From contig NHZP01000064.1 in NCBI GenBank assembly GCA_003313425.1, positions 186,001 through 250,000 of the forward strand: a stretch of DNA of 64,000 nt, read 5' to 3'. The stretch is from Pseudopyrenochaeta lycopersici (Eukaryota > Ascomycota > Dothideomycetes > Pleosporales > Pseudopyrenochaetaceae). Numbering within the stretch: position 1 is the stretch's first letter; every line of letters starts with the position of its first letter. The notes beneath the pieces are model-generated. The model was not told where the DNA came from, searched no databases, and saw nothing but the letters and a program-made list of their open reading frames with translations. The translations under genes and the position numbers were made by a program. Shown here piece after piece: positions 11,569 through 22,350 of the stretch.

Positions 11569-14500
11569 CAGTGATGTAAATGGTCTGGATTTGATGTGGA
11601 CTGGACTGGATATCCAGCTGGATTTCTTAGCGGTTTTATGTGGATATTTTGTCTAGTCTGGACTGGATTCGATCTCCTAAATGTCCACATAAATCCAAAT
11701 CCAGATATATATAGGTGTATAGTGTTTAGGGTTATGTCAGCTAATAGAATAGTAATAGCTAGCCTCATCCAGAACAATTGCGTCGGCAACGTCTTTCAGC
11801 TCACTTTTGGTTAGTTTTCAGCTCATGCGACTGTGCAAGCTCGCACCGCGATCATCTACTTATCGCGTATATTATTTCTTACTTAAAAAGCTACTAGATT
11901 AACATGCAAATTAATTAGCTTGCACCCCCTTTCTTCGCTCGTAGAGTAAACAGCGCCCTCGTTGCCCGTATCACGCTTATTATACTTATTATCCTCAGCT
12001 CTAAGCTCATCGTTTCTAGCACTAATATGCCCCTAAAACGAGCTACCTGTACCTCTACAAACGCTAAGAAGCGTTAGAAATATTAACAAGAAGCTGCAGA
12101 TCCTAAGCCAACATTTATTAGTTCGTCACCTTCTCTCTCTGAAGATGAGTTCGAACCCGCAGCTCAGCCTACTCTTCTACCTCAATCCTTCAAACTCTAC
12201 GGACGTAGATATTATAAGGCGTTAGAAATTATCACCTTAGAGCATCCTCTAAAGAAAACAACGTCGCATATTTAGGAGGAGGAAAAGGGCTACAAGATTA
12301 TTAACATTGAATTAATAACTAAGCACTACTACTACTGTAAGTGTCTTAATTAAAAGAAGGACTGTACATACCGCCCTCTTAAATTAAATGGCAATTCAAG
12401 CGTTTTAAATTACTGGGAGACCGAACATAATATTAATAGGAGCGGCAAGCCTCTACTAAAGAAGAGATTAATTAACAAGCAGTTAGTTAATTAACTAAAG
12501 AAGAACCTCTTACAGGTTGTCTAGGCGCCAGACTTTATGTTGTTTAAAATGCTTCTAATTTAGTAGATCGTGTTCTGCTATATCGCCTTTACTCAGCTTA
12601 AAAATGGTTACTTTTTAGAGCTTCTTATATACCTTAATTATAAGCTTGCAAAGCTCATCCCTGGCTGACATACTATTCAAAAATAGGTTATTAATAAGTT
12701 CCTAAAACAGAAGAAAAGCCTATGGAAAGAGCTACGTTGTGCCCGTTTAAGTATCTACCTCTAATTTAATCTTTGGACGTCACCAAATTACTACGCAATT
12801 ATTGCTATCTGCGCTTACTACGTTAATTAAAACGGCGCCTTGCAAACTAAGCTAATAGCACTCCGTCGCGTTAAAGGAGAGCACTCTAGTGAGAATCAGG
12901 CGGCTATTATATTAAAGGTAATCAAAGAATATAGAATTTAGAAGAAGATTGGCTACTTTATGCTTAATAACGCATCTTTAAACGATACCTGCGTTGATTA
13001 TATTTTACGCAAGCTATATCCAAACATAACTAAGAAACAGCGCAAGAGTCGTCGCCTCTGTTGCCTTAGACACGTCGTTAACCTTATTACCTAGGCCTTC
13101 CTCTTAGGAATAAAGTCAGATAAAGCTTTAGAAGAGCTAGAACTTATATATTTAAAGAAGGACTACGACAAGATTACTGCGTTTTAGAGAAGGTATAGCG
13201 CCCTAGGACGCCTCTACAACGTTGTTTAGTATATTCAAATAACGCCTTAGCGCTGTTCTGAGTTTAGAAGATATAGGATAGGTGGTACGTAGGCGCTCTT
13301 CAATAATTTAGAGGTAAGTAATTTTATAGAGTAAACTAACCAATTAGAAGCCGTAGAACACTAACTACTAATAGCTTATTCAAACCAACTCTACACGTTA
13401 GAACACCTTTTTTGTATCAATCGGCCGAGCCCTTAATTGCAAGCAACGGATTGAACGCTTCTGTGCCACCTATATACCTAGACGCGGCGTTAGTATTAAA
13501 AAAGATCGCCTTAACGCTTAACATTAGCTTCTCTTTAAACAGCTTTATACATGCCTCCAACCGTTCTATAAGGCCACACTTTTAACCTAAGGATAAAAGG
13601 ATATACTCTACTAATATTTCACAACGTTAGACTTTGTTCTATAAGAGACGTATAGGGCTTAGGCATATTTTCAGGAGCAAGTCTAAGAGCACCCTGAGAG
13701 GGATGAATTCAATATTTTAGCAGCTAGAGCAGCTACTGCTTGGGAAAAGGCAGAGACCTACTACAATCTAGTAGATAAATCTCCTACTTATTACGCCTCC
13801 TACGTCCTTCGGCCTGCAAAGAAGTAGCTCTGGTTTCATAAGCAATAGGACAATTATAAAGAGAAAAAGAATTGGCTAGTTAATCGTAAGATTACTTAGG
13901 GCGTTTAGGAACTCTAGGAGAGCGAATATAAAGGGAAGAATACTGCGGAGTTATTAAGTAATAAAAACTAACTACAGAAGCTACAGAAACCTCGTTAATC
14001 TAACGACTTTAGTCGCCTTTGAGCTCACAAAAAAGTTAAGTAAAAGGCCTCTGCTACTTCAGATTAATACACGGCCTTTATTAACACTAATCTAGAGGAT
14101 AAAGAAGACGTCTTAGCGTACTAGAATGCCCGCTATACCACATAACCTAATCTTGCTTAATTTGCGCTTAATATACTGTCTATACTAATAATGTTAGCTA
14201 AATGCGAACGCGTATTTAGTAGCGCTAAACTCCTTATCTCTAACACCCGTAACTAACTTTCTATTAATATTATTAAGGCTAACGAGTGCCTTAAAGAGTA
14301 GTATAGCCGCCTAAAAGAGGAGACAACGGATGTAGATATTTAGCAAGAGCTTAGTAAGGAAATAAGAGGTCTAGGGGGAACAGATGTTGTATATAGCAAG
14401 AAGGATAATAGTATATCTGCGGAGATAAATTCCGATTAAGAACCACCTAAAGAGGTGCTAGAGGAGGCTCAGGAGGAGGCAGAGGATAAGATTTGAATTA

Positions 14501-14747
14501 ATGATGATCAAGAGCTAAGTGAACCTGATGAGGATTAGCTTAGTATAGATAAGGATAGTGAGGTTTTCTTTAAGGATGTAAACTAGCGTTTAATATTATG
14601 CTAAAGCTCCACCATCCCTACTTATTTTTACCTAGATTTAGATTTACTTAGTTTGGTCTGGATAATCCAGTAAATCCAGCTGGTTTATCTGGACTGGACT
14701 GGATTCGACCTCAAAATCCAGTCCAGTCCAGACCATTTACATCACTG
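11569..14747 (+). mobile_element. hAT element, complete ends, decayed, inserted in the WOPR upstream region
   Basis: The ends are CAGTGATGTAAATGGTCTGG... at 11569 and its complement ending at 14747; 21 bases match, after which both ends continue as CTGGA repeats in different order. The element is flanked by a perfect 8-bp target duplication, GGTAGGCC, at 11561-11568 and 14748-14755. The 3.18-kb interior is very TA-rich compared with its surroundings, as expected after RIP. Confidence 0.97.
12027..14585 (+). pseudogene. RIP-type decayed hAT transposase
   Basis: Reading from the ATG at 12027 gives a recognisable transposase related to hAT-1: NLWTSPNYYAIIAI, LRRVKGEHSSENQA, NNASLNDTCVDYIL, KKQRKSRRLCC and, near 14190-14240, AKCERVFSSAKLL. 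It is broken by dozens of in-frame TAG and TAA codons, almost all where Q or W is expected, which is the product of C-to-T change at CA on either strand. There are frame changes as well. No function remains. Confidence 0.9.
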
Positions 14748-15966
14748 GGTAGGCCTTGAGAGTTAATGGGCAGCAACAACAGAACTATGCACGTACAGGC
14801 CGTGCAGCCGCAAACGGCAAGATCGAGGTAGGTCGCCGGTGGAAGGTACCAGTGAGTGGTCCAGGGAACTGGTGTATGTGGAGATTAATATTGCAGCGTC
14901 GGCGAATTGCGAAGCGACAAGGATGGCAAGGTAGGCATAGTAGTAATAGCAACGGCGGTATGAGCAACAGGCATGAGCCGCGCTATCTAGCCTTTGACAG
15001 CCGGACGAGGGCTAATGGTAGCGAGCTGGCCACTCCTGGCAGTGACTCAGTTTGTATGGGGCGGGTGAAGCGTGAGGGAGTATGCACGAGCGCGAGGGAG
15101 CATGGAGACGATAGGCCATAGATGGGTGCTTGGGGAGGAATTGCAGGTCTTCTGCGAGCACGGCACGCTACGGTAACTGGTGGCTTGGAGGGGCGTTTCC
15201 TGCTTGGGCTGGCGTACAGTTGATGGGCGACAGTAGCGTAACGATCGCCCCTGCTGAGTGCTGGACCAGGCCGTGGAGGGAGACTTTGAACATGAGGCGG
15301 CCCTACTGAGTACATTTCCCTCCAGCCCTGTCTGGTTCATGGGTTCTGGCCCATGAGACGATCAACGCAGACAATGAGAGGTTCCCTGTGGTCCTCCACC
15401 GCCCACGACCGGACCATGGCAGCTAGTCCTACCTGACGCTGGGCGCTGCCAGGGCCATGCGTTAGAACAGCATAACCCTCCTGTTCCTGGACGCTGGTGA
15501 AGCAACGCGCTAAAACTCTCAGGCTCCCGCGATGCTCTGCCTTCAGGAACAGCCGTTCGGATGCACGCGAGCACAAGAGCACAAAGAGAGGAGATGAGCG
15601 GTAGTGATCGGAATGGTCTAGTCTGGTCTGGTCTGAGGGTACAGACCAGACCAGACCAGGTGCTTACATAAGTGTTGAAGCAAGTTATTGTATTGTTATT
15701 ATTGATGCAGGCGGAATGCCTCGTATATATGTACACATTCCCAACGCCTGTTACATGTATGCTTCAGCCACCGTGATATCCGACAATAAGGACCGGTCCG
15801 ACCAGACCGGTCCGACCTAGTCTAGTTGCCACTTGCCCTCCGAAGGGGTTAGTGGCCCTGCGCACGCGCCAAGTCGGGACCAACCTCGACGGAGGGTGTC
15901 GCAGGCCGGGCATGCTATAGGAAGCCCCAAGAAGCAACTGTATTAGTAACCCAGCTGTGATGCTGC
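14748..15966. other. No recognisable gene; displaced upstream region of the WOPR gene
   Basis: This is the sequence that lay next to 11568 before the hAT inserted. It is GC-richer than the hAT. Open frames overlap on both strands without a recognisable product. It contains an inverted repeat (15622-15655) and, at about 15793-15820, two near-copies of GACCGGTCCGACC. Confidence 0.5.
15622..15655. repeat. 14-bp perfect inverted repeat of TCTGG units
   Basis: TCTGGTCTGGTCTG at 15622-15635 faces CAGACCAGACCAGA at 15642-15655 across a six-base loop. The TCTGG/TCTGGA unit resembles the subterminal repeats of the hAT at 11569, so this may be a hAT-derived scar. Confidence 0.85.
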
Positions 15967-16081
15967 ATGTAAATCTACGGGTTGGACTACCCCACACTTC
16001 AGACACAACATCAATCAATACAACGCTACTACTTATCATCATTATCTCAACTTTCATCGTTTTAGCACGTTCAGTGCGACA
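15967..16081 (+). repeat. 3' part of a Copia-F family LTR
   Basis: These 115 bases match the last 115 or so of the LTR at 52204-52615 with few differences and end at the same GTGCGACA boundary. The first 300 bases of the LTR are missing. It directly precedes the polyketide synthase fragment. Confidence 0.85.
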
Positions 16082-16112
16082 GTATGATTCTCCTTGTGAG
16101 CAGCCTCAACAA

Positions 16113-16563
16113 AGAAACCTTGGGAATCATCTTGCTGATGTAATGGGTTGGTCCAGTTTGACTGTCGACACCGCATGTTCCTCGTCCATGCGTGCTCTGC
16201 ACTTGGCCATGAACGCGATCCGTGCTGGAGCTTGCGATGCTGCCGTGGTAGCATCGGCCAATTAAATTACTAATCCTGGGGTCCAGATTGCTCTTGATAA
16301 GCTCGGGGCCCTGTCGGCATTGGGCCGTTCGCACACATTTGATGCGAGGGCTATGCCCGTGGTGAGGGTTTTGGTGCTCTCTACCTAAAGCGAGCGTCGT
16401 TGGCCATGGCCGACGGGTCGCCGATGCGGGCGCTAGTACGAGGCTCCGCAATGAATGCGAATGGGCGCACGGGCGGCATCACTCGACCGAGCCCGGCAGG
16501 ACAAGAGGCCGTCATTCGACAGGCATATCGCAACGCTGGTAACCTTGCTTTTGCAGATACGAG
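16113..16563 (+). pseudogene. Polyketide synthase ketosynthase domain fragment
   Basis: About 150 codons match the middle of an iterative type I PKS ketosynthase. The active-site block SLTVDTACSSS is complete (Cys codon 16176-16178), followed by LHLAMNAIRAGACDAAVVASAN, then LGALSALGRSHTFDAR, GYARGEGFGALYLKRAS and GRTGGITRPSPAGQEAVI. The domain normally condenses malonyl units onto the growing chain. It is broken by TAA at 16263-16265 and a frameshift near 16350, and has neither its N-terminal third nor anything downstream. The left edge is a Copia LTR scrap and the right edge lies 80 bases from hAT-5. A decaying trans-enoyl reductase, the usual partner of some fungal PKSs, lies on the other side of hAT-5. 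Confidence 0.88.
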
Positions 16564-16641
16564 GTGCGTAGTATCATTATAGTTATTATTTTTGTTGTTT
16601 GCATTTCACTAATTTATCATCATAGCTACTTTGAATGGGAC

Positions 16642-19165
16642 CAGTGTGCCAATGGATGGAACGGATCGTCGATCCAATCCAACGCCACAAAATCCAGGGG
16701 TATCCAGTCCAATCCAAATCCAATCCGGTTCAATCCGTTCAGCCTCAGCCATAGTAGTCTGAGCGGGTGATCAATATGTATTATGGAAATCTCTACAACG
16801 CCCATAGGGATAATTTCGTTAGAAAATGGTTGTAATAGATTAATCTAAAGTATGATGTAGAGATCTTGCTGCAAAATATGACGTCTTTTCTCATTCAACC
16901 GGCTTTTGCCTTATGTCGATAATACCGGCCTTGTCCCATGAATACAGACACTGTGCTGCCTGTGCTGTACTACACTGTAGATGATTACGGCGGTCAGTTA
17001 TCATCATGCCCAATCTACTAAATATTCTTTCTGGCTCGTCGCTCATTGCCGGAATACTGAGAATATCGATAGCCATCTGCGCAAGCTGCGGATACTGGGC
17101 TTTGCCAGTCGTTGTCCACCAGGCGATTGGCTCGTCACACTCAATCTGCCCTTGAGTGCAATAGCGGTCATATTCATCCTTTCTCTTCTCACGGTTAGCT
17201 GCCTGCGCAGCTTTGATACCTCTCATTCGATACGCTTAAATGCCCGTGGGCTCACTATCGCGCGGGTTCTTCTTTTGGGGCGAAAGGGCATCTGAAATGG
17301 GCTGTTGCTTGTAGCTGTTAAGCCAGAGCCTTTTGACTGCTCTCTGGCCGTCTTTGATCCACTTCGGCTGCTTGTTCCAGAACGCTTCTAGATAATCCTA
17401 GTTCTTCGCAGGGTCAAGAACGACGGCGGCAAGGTAGACAGGCGAGTCTCCAAGCTTCTAGTAATACTGTTAAGCTTTGTCGATTGCAAGCTTGATTTGG
17501 GCCTTGAAATGCCATTCCCCTTGAATAATGTCTTCTGCTGCAGATTCGTATGAGGCATAAACAGCAGTCAGCTCTTCGAGAATATACTCGATATCCTGAA
17601 TGACGTTTGTCAGCCCGCTGGATGTACCATCACCTGGTCGACCCTGTAGAGCTAGCGTCGCCTCATAACATGGCCTGAGCAGTCTTTCATACTCGGAGAG
17701 TATGTCCCAGTCCTTTTCCGTTAACCTATCTGTGAAGATGTCCTTGCAGATTGCTGCATCCTCAACTGGCAACTTTGTACCCTTGGCATTGTTCCGTTTG
17801 ATTAGCCTCTCTTCTGATTCAAGCCAATAATCAAGAGCACTGTGAAGTTTATTCGCACGACGGAGCATATGATAGACGCTATTCCAGCGTGTATTGTTGT
17901 CTCGGCAGAGCTCGTAAGTCTTGAGGTCGGCTTTATCGGCCTCGCCATCGGATTCTTCGATGTATTTCTGCTGTGCTACGGTACATTAAGAACTGAATTT
18001 TCCGGAAGGGCAGTAAACTTACCTGCGATCCATCTAGCTCGTCTTTGGGGGCTTGAATACGTCCGAACAACCAGGTTGTGAAGTTTGCTGACCGGTCCCT
18101 TTTTTCTCCAATGCCTCAAACTCTCATTGATTTTTTTGGCATCTGATCTTCTATTTCGAATAAATCTGGGTTTACGCTGAAAAGAAGATGGCGAGCAATG
18201 AGATTGATAATATGGCCGGAGCAGCAAAGGCGGCGTTTAATAGCATCAAAACCATAGGTCTCTGCAAGAGCATCAATGGTCGTATCGTTGTTCGAAGCGT
18301 TGTCAAGCACAAAGAATCCAATCTTGTTCGTGACCTCAAAGTCGTCGATAACCTTGCTGACCCCATCGGCGATGTTGATACCTGCGTGTGAGTCCAGTTG
18401 CTCTGGAGTTGAGAGAAGGATGCATCGAGTCTTAAAGTCCTTGTTGAGAAAGTGAGCGATATTGCCGTTGAGGGATAATAAGCTTCCGGAGGTCCAGAGA
18501 TCAAATGCGAAGTGGACTTTACTTGAAGCATCTTTTAACTCCTTCTTTACTGTCGCTTTATGAAGCACAAAACCATGAGCTACCCAGGCAGAAATCGTGG
18601 TATGGGAAGGCATTGCAGGTTCCGCACGGGAAGAGAGGTATATATGAGCTCACGGAACGCTGCACTATCAACTTGACGAAAGGAGACATTGTCATAGACA
18701 ATCCAACGAACAAGAAGCCTCTGGAATCGATTCGTATCAAATTCGAGCGCTAAGTAGTTCATGATTTCATGTTCTCGAAGAATAGACGCGTCGAGGCTAG
18801 CAGCATCCGCCGTAGAGGGAGCGGGCTTGCCTTTTATTGTTCAGAGCTACCTCTTTGAGGTATCATCGATAACTTCTTTGTTGTCTTTATCCTAGGCCAG
18901 ATGATGGATATCTCGTAAATGTGTATTCACGGCAGAGGTACCATTGTCGGTGTTGTAATAGCCACCTTTTCTAGCCAGATGACATTCCTTACAGAGCCAG
19001 AATCTTTTCTTTATCCCCTGCTCCTCTGTCGGCGCGCCAAACGCCCAGAACCATCCTCGAATCCTCTTCATTGAACGTGACAAAGGGATTGAATGCCCGG
19101 GAAGCAACCTCCATTGCACCCATGACCAATCGTGGTCCGAATCGGTATAATGGGACTCATTGGCA
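16642..19165 (-). mobile_element. hAT-5, decayed
   Basis: The left end is CAGTGTGCCAATGGATGG at 16642 with subterminal AATCCAATCC repeats. The right end near 19165 keeps only TTGGCAA of the terminus, so no exact inverted repeat or target duplication can be stated. The interior encodes one broken transposase on the minus strand. It separates the ketosynthase fragment from the trans-enoyl reductase gene. Confidence 0.75.
16891..19119 (-). pseudogene. hAT-5 transposase, broken
   Basis: Pieces in order on the minus strand: BED zinc finger at 19060-18895 (RFWLCKECHLARKGG...HLRDIHH), core at 18613-18116 (HFAFDLWTSGS, FFVLDNASNNDTT, CCSGHIINLIARH), middle at 17868-17470, and C-terminal dimerisation region at 17226-16891 (IPAMSDEPERIFSRLGMMI). 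Stops (TAG/TAA) and frame changes separate the pieces. Related to hAT-6 more than to hAT-1. Confidence 0.88.
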
Positions 19166-19453
19166 ACGAAAGCTCGGCCATCCTATTCAGAGAAAGGTTA
19201 GTATAAGTGCAAGAGAATTATTTCAGGGCCCTACCGCGGAGAGTAGTGCAGACAGTGCAGAGCATATTGAAGGAGCAGATAGAGCAACCTTCTCCCCATC
19301 AAATGACCGTAAAGCGTCAACCGTAAGAGGTAATAGTGATGTCATGTGACGCAGTAATAACAGTAGTGATAACTGCTGCGGAGAGCAAAGCAAGAACAAT
19401 AATTTAATGAGGCATGTTAACATAATATATGCGCAAGAGGGCACTTCACAGCG

Positions 19454-20500
19454 CTATAGAATATAGACCATTTTCCGCCTACTAACTTTGCCCTCTCGCA
19501 GCAACTGCAGCCCAGCAAGAACCCTATGCAGCCCACCCCTGCCCTTGTTTACACTTGCTGTGTGGGTCTTTAATTTCCCTTCGGCCAGAAGCCTTTCAGT
19601 AAAACCCTAAAAGTCTCTTGCGAACTTGAAGTTATCTAGATTGGCGGGTATAGGTTGGCCGAAATGGAAGTCCTCCCTGATTGCAGAATATGCTAACGTA
19701 AACTTCATAGTTACATTGCTATTGACTGCCGTCACAACCTCGGAAGGAACTGGTAGGAGAGTAGTGTAGATCCCACCCCCGCTGCTCATTGCACCGACGC
19801 AAATTTTCGCGGTACTTTCTTTAGAGATACAGTTAAGTACATACCTCAGACGACCGCCTGCCTTTTCTCGTATATCCTTTATGCAAGTCTCAGAGTTGTA
19901 ATCGAAAGCAATGTCGGCACCTAGTTGTTTAACATAGTTGAAATTGTGCGGTGAGACGGTTGTGATGACTTCAAGGCCAGAGAGTTGCGCAAATTGGATA
20001 GCCAAGGCTCCTGTAGCAGTGCTCCCACCATAAATTAGGATTGGAAACTTTTCTTTCGCGGGCGTGTTTGGGTGCGGGAGGCCTAGGCTCTGGTATAAGG
20101 CCTGACCAACGGTAGTGATCCCAACCCTAAGTGTAGCGGCGGCTTCAAAGCTCATATTGTGCGGGATCCGGATTTGTAAATCCCCTTTAACGGTGATGAA
20201 ATGCGCAAAAGCCCCGTTCTTATGATTTGCGGCATTAGAACCATGAGCAACGCCAGTAACCCGGTCGCCTCTCTTGAGATGCCTGGTGACTTTTGAGCCG
20301 ACCTCTTCAACTATACCAGCATAATTACACCCAACACGCGCCCCAGGAGATGCGAAGTAATTAATGTGTGCAACATCGGTGGGATTGAGGGCCACGGCTT
20401 TGACTTTGACGATAATGTAGTCATCTCGGAGTTTAGGAATGGATTTCTCGACGACTTCTGCGTCACCTGGAGCTTTGATGGCAATTGCGGGGGTCGTCAT
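19454..20500 (-). pseudogene. trans-acting enoyl reductase (LovC/ToxD-like MDR family), one premature stop
   Basis: The frame encodes a 348-codon medium-chain reductase without zinc ligands. Visible features are the N-terminal substrate domain (VKVKAVALNPTDVAHINYF), GCNYAGIVEEVGSKV at 58-72 and the NADPH-binding loop IYGGSTATGALAIQF at 156-170. Such enzymes act in trans on fungal highly reducing PKSs or PKS-NRPSs that lack a working ER domain. Translation meets TAG at 19607-19609 after codon 297, in place of an expected TGG (W). Beyond it the same frame continues to the family's normal C terminus (LLAEGKLKTH, GLQLLREGKVS) and a natural TAG at 19454-19456. So the gene is one base from intact; a truncated protein would lack the last helices. 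Its partner PKS survives only as the fragment at 16113. Confidence 0.9.
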
Positions 20501-20784
20501 TTTTTGTTGCAGTGACCGTGGTCTCCTAATTGATGAACGAATGGCGAAGTTGAAGTTGATAACAGTATTTGATTTATACTGTATGGATATGCACTAAGTT
20601 CACATGTGATTAGTGATCTGACGAGCTAAATTTGATTTTCGAATCGATGCCAGGTGGGGAAAGTTTCAAAGTTCACCCGGACCTCACATGGTGTTTACTG
20701 AACATCAATTAGCGTACGTACTGGCGTGAATGCATCGAGCCGGTCTTTGTTCGACTGATACGGGTACACCGGAAAACTTGAAAC

Positions 20785-21261
20785 ATGCGCTCGAAGGCAG
20801 TGAACTCAATGTCGATCCCTGCACCTGCTCCTATACCTGCGATTACCTCTTCTCGTCCGTCTCCGCCTGTGACTGAGGCTGTGTCTGTCACCATGGCTCC
20901 ACCTCCTGCCTGGCAACCTCCGTCGTTGGAAGAGTTCCTAGCCGACATCGAGCATCGAAGGTCCCAGCCTATTTTATATGAGTGCAACGACATGATCTCA
21001 GCGACTACCTTTCTGGCTGAGACAGGGCAGGAGGAGGATCCCGCAGAGTTAGTTGAAGCACGCAATATGGCTCTCGCTACGCAAGGACTTTTTGCTTCTT
21101 GCACTCCAACTATAGCTTGGAACTATCACTTTGGAGATATGGAAGCTTTCTACGTCGAGAGGTTTGCGCAAGTCGATGCTCAAAATGCGCCTGTTGAGTC
21201 TCGAGATGTACCTACGCCTCGACCTAAACGTGCGGCAGCAGTAACAGCTTCTGAGGCTTAG
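20785..21261 (+). CDS. Hypothetical protein, 158 residues
   Basis: I do not recognise the family. The first 45 residues are rich in P, A, S and T (SIPAPAPIPAITSSRPSPPV). The rest is a compact acidic region (EEFLADIEHRRSQ, AETGQEEDPAELVEARN, YHFGDMEAFYVERF) and a basic tail (PRPKRAAA). No signal peptide or membrane segment is seen. Codon choice looks coding and the frame is clean, but no intron or homologue supports it. It lies between the trans-enoyl reductase and LTR remnants, so it could also be a gag fragment of an unrecognised element. Confidence 0.45.
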   Translation: MRSKAVNSMSIPAPAPIPAITSSRPSPPVTEAVSVTMAPPPAWQPPSLEEFLADIEHRRSQPILYECNDMISATTFLAETGQEEDPAELVEARNMALATQGLFASCTPTIAWNYHFGDMEAFYVERFAQVDAQNAPVESRDVPTPRPKRAAAVTASEA

Positions 21262-21330
21262 AAAGATATCAGCCCACGTAAGAGAAAACGGCGTAATAGA
21301 AGATAAGATCAATAAGACGACGTTCACTTG

Positions 21331-21524
21331 TGTTAGATTCAAGGACTATTTAACTTGATCTTTGATGGATTTTTGATGATGAACGTTATTGATTGATTCT
21401 GTGTCCTCTCCCCTCCTTTCTATGACTGCTTTGCTTCCGGAGGTTCCGAAGGCCGTGGTATCGGTCCTTCTATTAATCGCCCTTTTCTGTGTAGTACTTC
21501 TGAGTTTATCTTTTATATCTAACA
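21331..21524 (-). repeat. LTR-like remnant, mosaic of two Copia LTR types
   Basis: TGTTAG...CTAACA, 194 bases. Read on the minus strand, its first part matches the LTRs at 37322 and 57669 (including GGAACCTCCGGAAGCA), and its last part matches the LTR of Copia-A (TTCATCATC...TCAAAGAT...). No target duplication is found directly at its ends. Confidence 0.75.
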
Positions 21525-21759
21525 GGCCTTACAGCACTTGTGTAATCTGACAACTTGAGCTACTAGAGACAGCGCAGTGCAGCTGCATTTGTTGTTTTGT
21601 AATTTATTTTCCCACTAGTAGAGATTAGGGCTAGCGCTGGAGACAAACCTCAGCAACCTGTAATCTCTATATTTTATTATCTTGTTCTGTTTAACATGTT
21701 AAGGGATTTCTTAACATGTTATACAGGATGCCCATGTATGTAGTGGGCCAGCCGAAAAC

Positions 21760-21935
21760 TGTCAGATAAGAGGCATAAAAACTGAAGTATACGAATACTG
21801 CATCGTGGACGGTATCACCTATGTATCATCGATGTATTAGGTCTGAGTTTAAAAAGGAGAGAGAATAGAACCAACGACCAGAACAATTAATTCTGATCCA
21901 CGATCATGACCAAAAAGATTCATTAAATTCTGACA
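21760..21935 (-). repeat. Solo LTR of the Copia-B family
   Basis: TGTCAG...CTGACA, 176 bases, matching the 175-base LTRs of Copia-B in reverse orientation. It is flanked by a perfect 5-bp duplication AAAAC at 21755-21759 and 21936-21940, so an element inserted here and was reduced to one LTR by recombination. Confidence 0.95.
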
Positions 21936-21940
21936 AAAAC

Positions 21941-22080
21941 ACACTAAAAATTAGGCCCTCGCAATCTTAAGAACAACTTTAATAACTTCTATAAACTATG
22001 CCTAGCCTTCTATACTTATTTACAGGCTTATAAGTCTTACCGTTCTCTAGATACAAAGTTTTGGCCCCCTGTCACGGTAA
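21941..22080. repeat. Decayed repeat, inverted relative to 32770-32935
   Basis: TA-rich sequence. Words such as GGCCCTCGCAATCTTAA and GCCTTCTATA recur in the same order on the opposite strand at 32770-32935, on the far side of Copia-A, and both end in a TGTCAC boundary next to a C- or G-run. Copia-A therefore landed between the arms of an older element or between two old LTRs in opposite orientation. Confidence 0.5.
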
Positions 22081-22162
22081 CCACCGTGGTTCCCGCAACA
22101 CCTGAATTGGCTAGCCCTGTCGAGGCCTGAGCTCGAGCACAGGCCTAGCCCCTGAGTATTCT

Positions 22163-22332
22163 TGTCAGATACAAGCGAGGGTACGCGATACTGTATTGTA
22201 GTACAAAGCTCGGGTGTAACCACTTGGCACACACTCTCCATAAAAGGAGAAAATAGAGAACACTGAATAGAAAAACCACGTTCATCATCAACATTCATCA
22301 AAGATAAAGCTAAATAGTCCTTGAATCTGACA
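22163..22332 (+). repeat. Copia-A 5' LTR
   Basis: 170 bp, TGTCAGATACAAGCG...TTGAATCTGACA. No difference from the 3' LTR was found by eye, which indicates a recent insertion. Confidence 0.97.
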
Positions 22333-22350
22333 ATTAAGAGTCTCACTGAC
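22333..22350 (+). promoter_or_regulatory. Copia-A primer-binding site for a half-tRNA
   Basis: ATTAAGAGTCTCACTGAC follows the LTR directly. Its complement, GTGAGACTCTTAAT, reads as the 5' anticodon stem and the loop of tRNA-Lys(CUU), ending at about position 39. Drosophila copia is known to use a tRNA 5' half cut at the same position (of initiator tRNA). Copia-B and Copia-D carry the same site. Confidence 0.65.

Noticed and set aside
14756..15121. 121-codon plus-strand frame just after the hAT
   Set aside because: It begins within the target duplication, overlaps open frames on the other strand, and has no recognisable domain. The region is better seen as displaced upstream DNA of the WOPR gene.
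16113..16563. Working polyketide synthase gene
   Set aside because: Only about 150 codons of one domain remain, with a stop and a frameshift, and both sides are transposon sequence.
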